Translations under genes and position numbers: made by a program | Origin: a bacterium | GTDB taxonomy: Bacteria > Planctomycetota > Planctomycetia > Pirellulales > Pirellulaceae | NCBI GenBank assembly: GCA_016124445.1 | Contig: WGNR01000019.1 | Span: 84,501-148,500 of the forward strand | Reading direction: 5' to 3' | DNA: 64,000 nt | Shown: in pieces, positions 63,838 to 64,000 of the stretch | Layout of the letters: the number at the start of each line of letters is the position of its first letter | Position numbering within the stretch: position 1 is the first letter of the stretch | The notes under the pieces: model-generated | Database searches by the model: none | Seen by the model: only the letters and a program-made list of their open reading frames with translations | Told to the model about the DNA's origin: nothing

Positions 63838-64000
63838 AATAGAAAAAAACCAGCTTTTTTCTACCATTGAATGATTCGAGATTTCGTACATTAGCTCGCT
63901 CGAAAACCCCACCGAAATCGGCGACCTTTTTCCCCATTCTCTTTCAATGGTGTCCTCCCACTGCGTTAGCAGTTGGCGGATCTGATTCTATCTATTTCTT
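63838..64000. repeat. Downstream segment of a decayed tandem duplication, second copy
   Basis: Follows the decayed C-terminal copy and resembles 63053-63210 with the same 785-bp offset. The match continues to the window edge (CACTG...GCAG in both), so a second copy of the small-protein region may lie just outside. Confidence 0.65.

Overview
The window looks like a chromosomal segment of a planctomycete, most likely a Pirellulales relative (Blastopirellula/Bremerella/Rhodopirellula type). The reasons are two secreted Cys-type sulfatases, PVC-type CxxCH cytochrome proteins, an FHA/EAL and Ser/Thr-kinase signalling pair, a secretin-like protein without a pore domain, a SpoVG carrying a zinc ribbon, a mitochondrial-type EF-G, and a DNA topoisomerase VI A subunit in a bacterial context. 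Assignment below phylum level is inference from gene content only.

Layout. 1-3.5 kb: two divergent sulfatases, the left one cut by the window edge. 3.5-9.4 kb: a cytochrome P450, then an operon of a multidomain Ser/Thr kinase (kinase, SRPBCC-like, zinc ribbon, degenerate class III cyclase) and an FHA-EAL protein. 9.8-20.2 kb: a planctomycete surface protein, a bidirectional terminator, a dihaem lipoprotein, and a leftward Cus-type copper/silver efflux operon (TolC-type lipoprotein, Cys-rich secreted protein, metal-binding lipoprotein, adaptor with two heavy-metal domains, RND pump). 20.4-30.1 kb: a DUF368 lipid-carrier transporter, a TMTC-like TPR membrane protein, ispE-spoVG, fumC, small secreted proteins, a TPR protein and a membrane-anchored TlpA-type thioredoxin. 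30.1-32.8 kb: a hairpin-rich leader followed by fusA. 33-36 kb: an accessory patch (luciferase-like monooxygenase, alpha/beta hydrolase, GspG-like lipoprotein) studded with palindromic GTAG-type repeats. 36-42.8 kb: a primary-type sigma-70 factor, a membrane EF-hand protein with an anti-sigma-like N-terminus, and a 1008-residue secretin-N-domain protein. 42.8-52.4 kb: a thioesterase, topoisomerase VI A, and a MacAB/TolC-like export system headed by a MarR regulator. 52.8-58.6 kb: a coiled-coil membrane protein, a rhomboid protease with a cysteine-less FGE-like protein, and a FAD oxidoreductase with an aldo/keto reductase. 58.8-64 kb: a giant five-CxxCH PVC dehydrogenase, followed by a decayed tandem duplication of its 3' end and a broken small-protein gene.

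Two patterns stand out beyond ordinary genes. First, six palindromic elements in two families share the same GTAGGGT/ACCCTAC ends. Three of the four family-B copies supply the TAG stop codon of a neighbouring gene, and pairs of copies precisely bracket accessory genes. Second, about 600 bp before fusA has no gene but holds eight or more consecutive short stem-loops, suggesting a structured RNA leader. I found no tRNA, rRNA, CRISPR array or intact transposase gene in the window.
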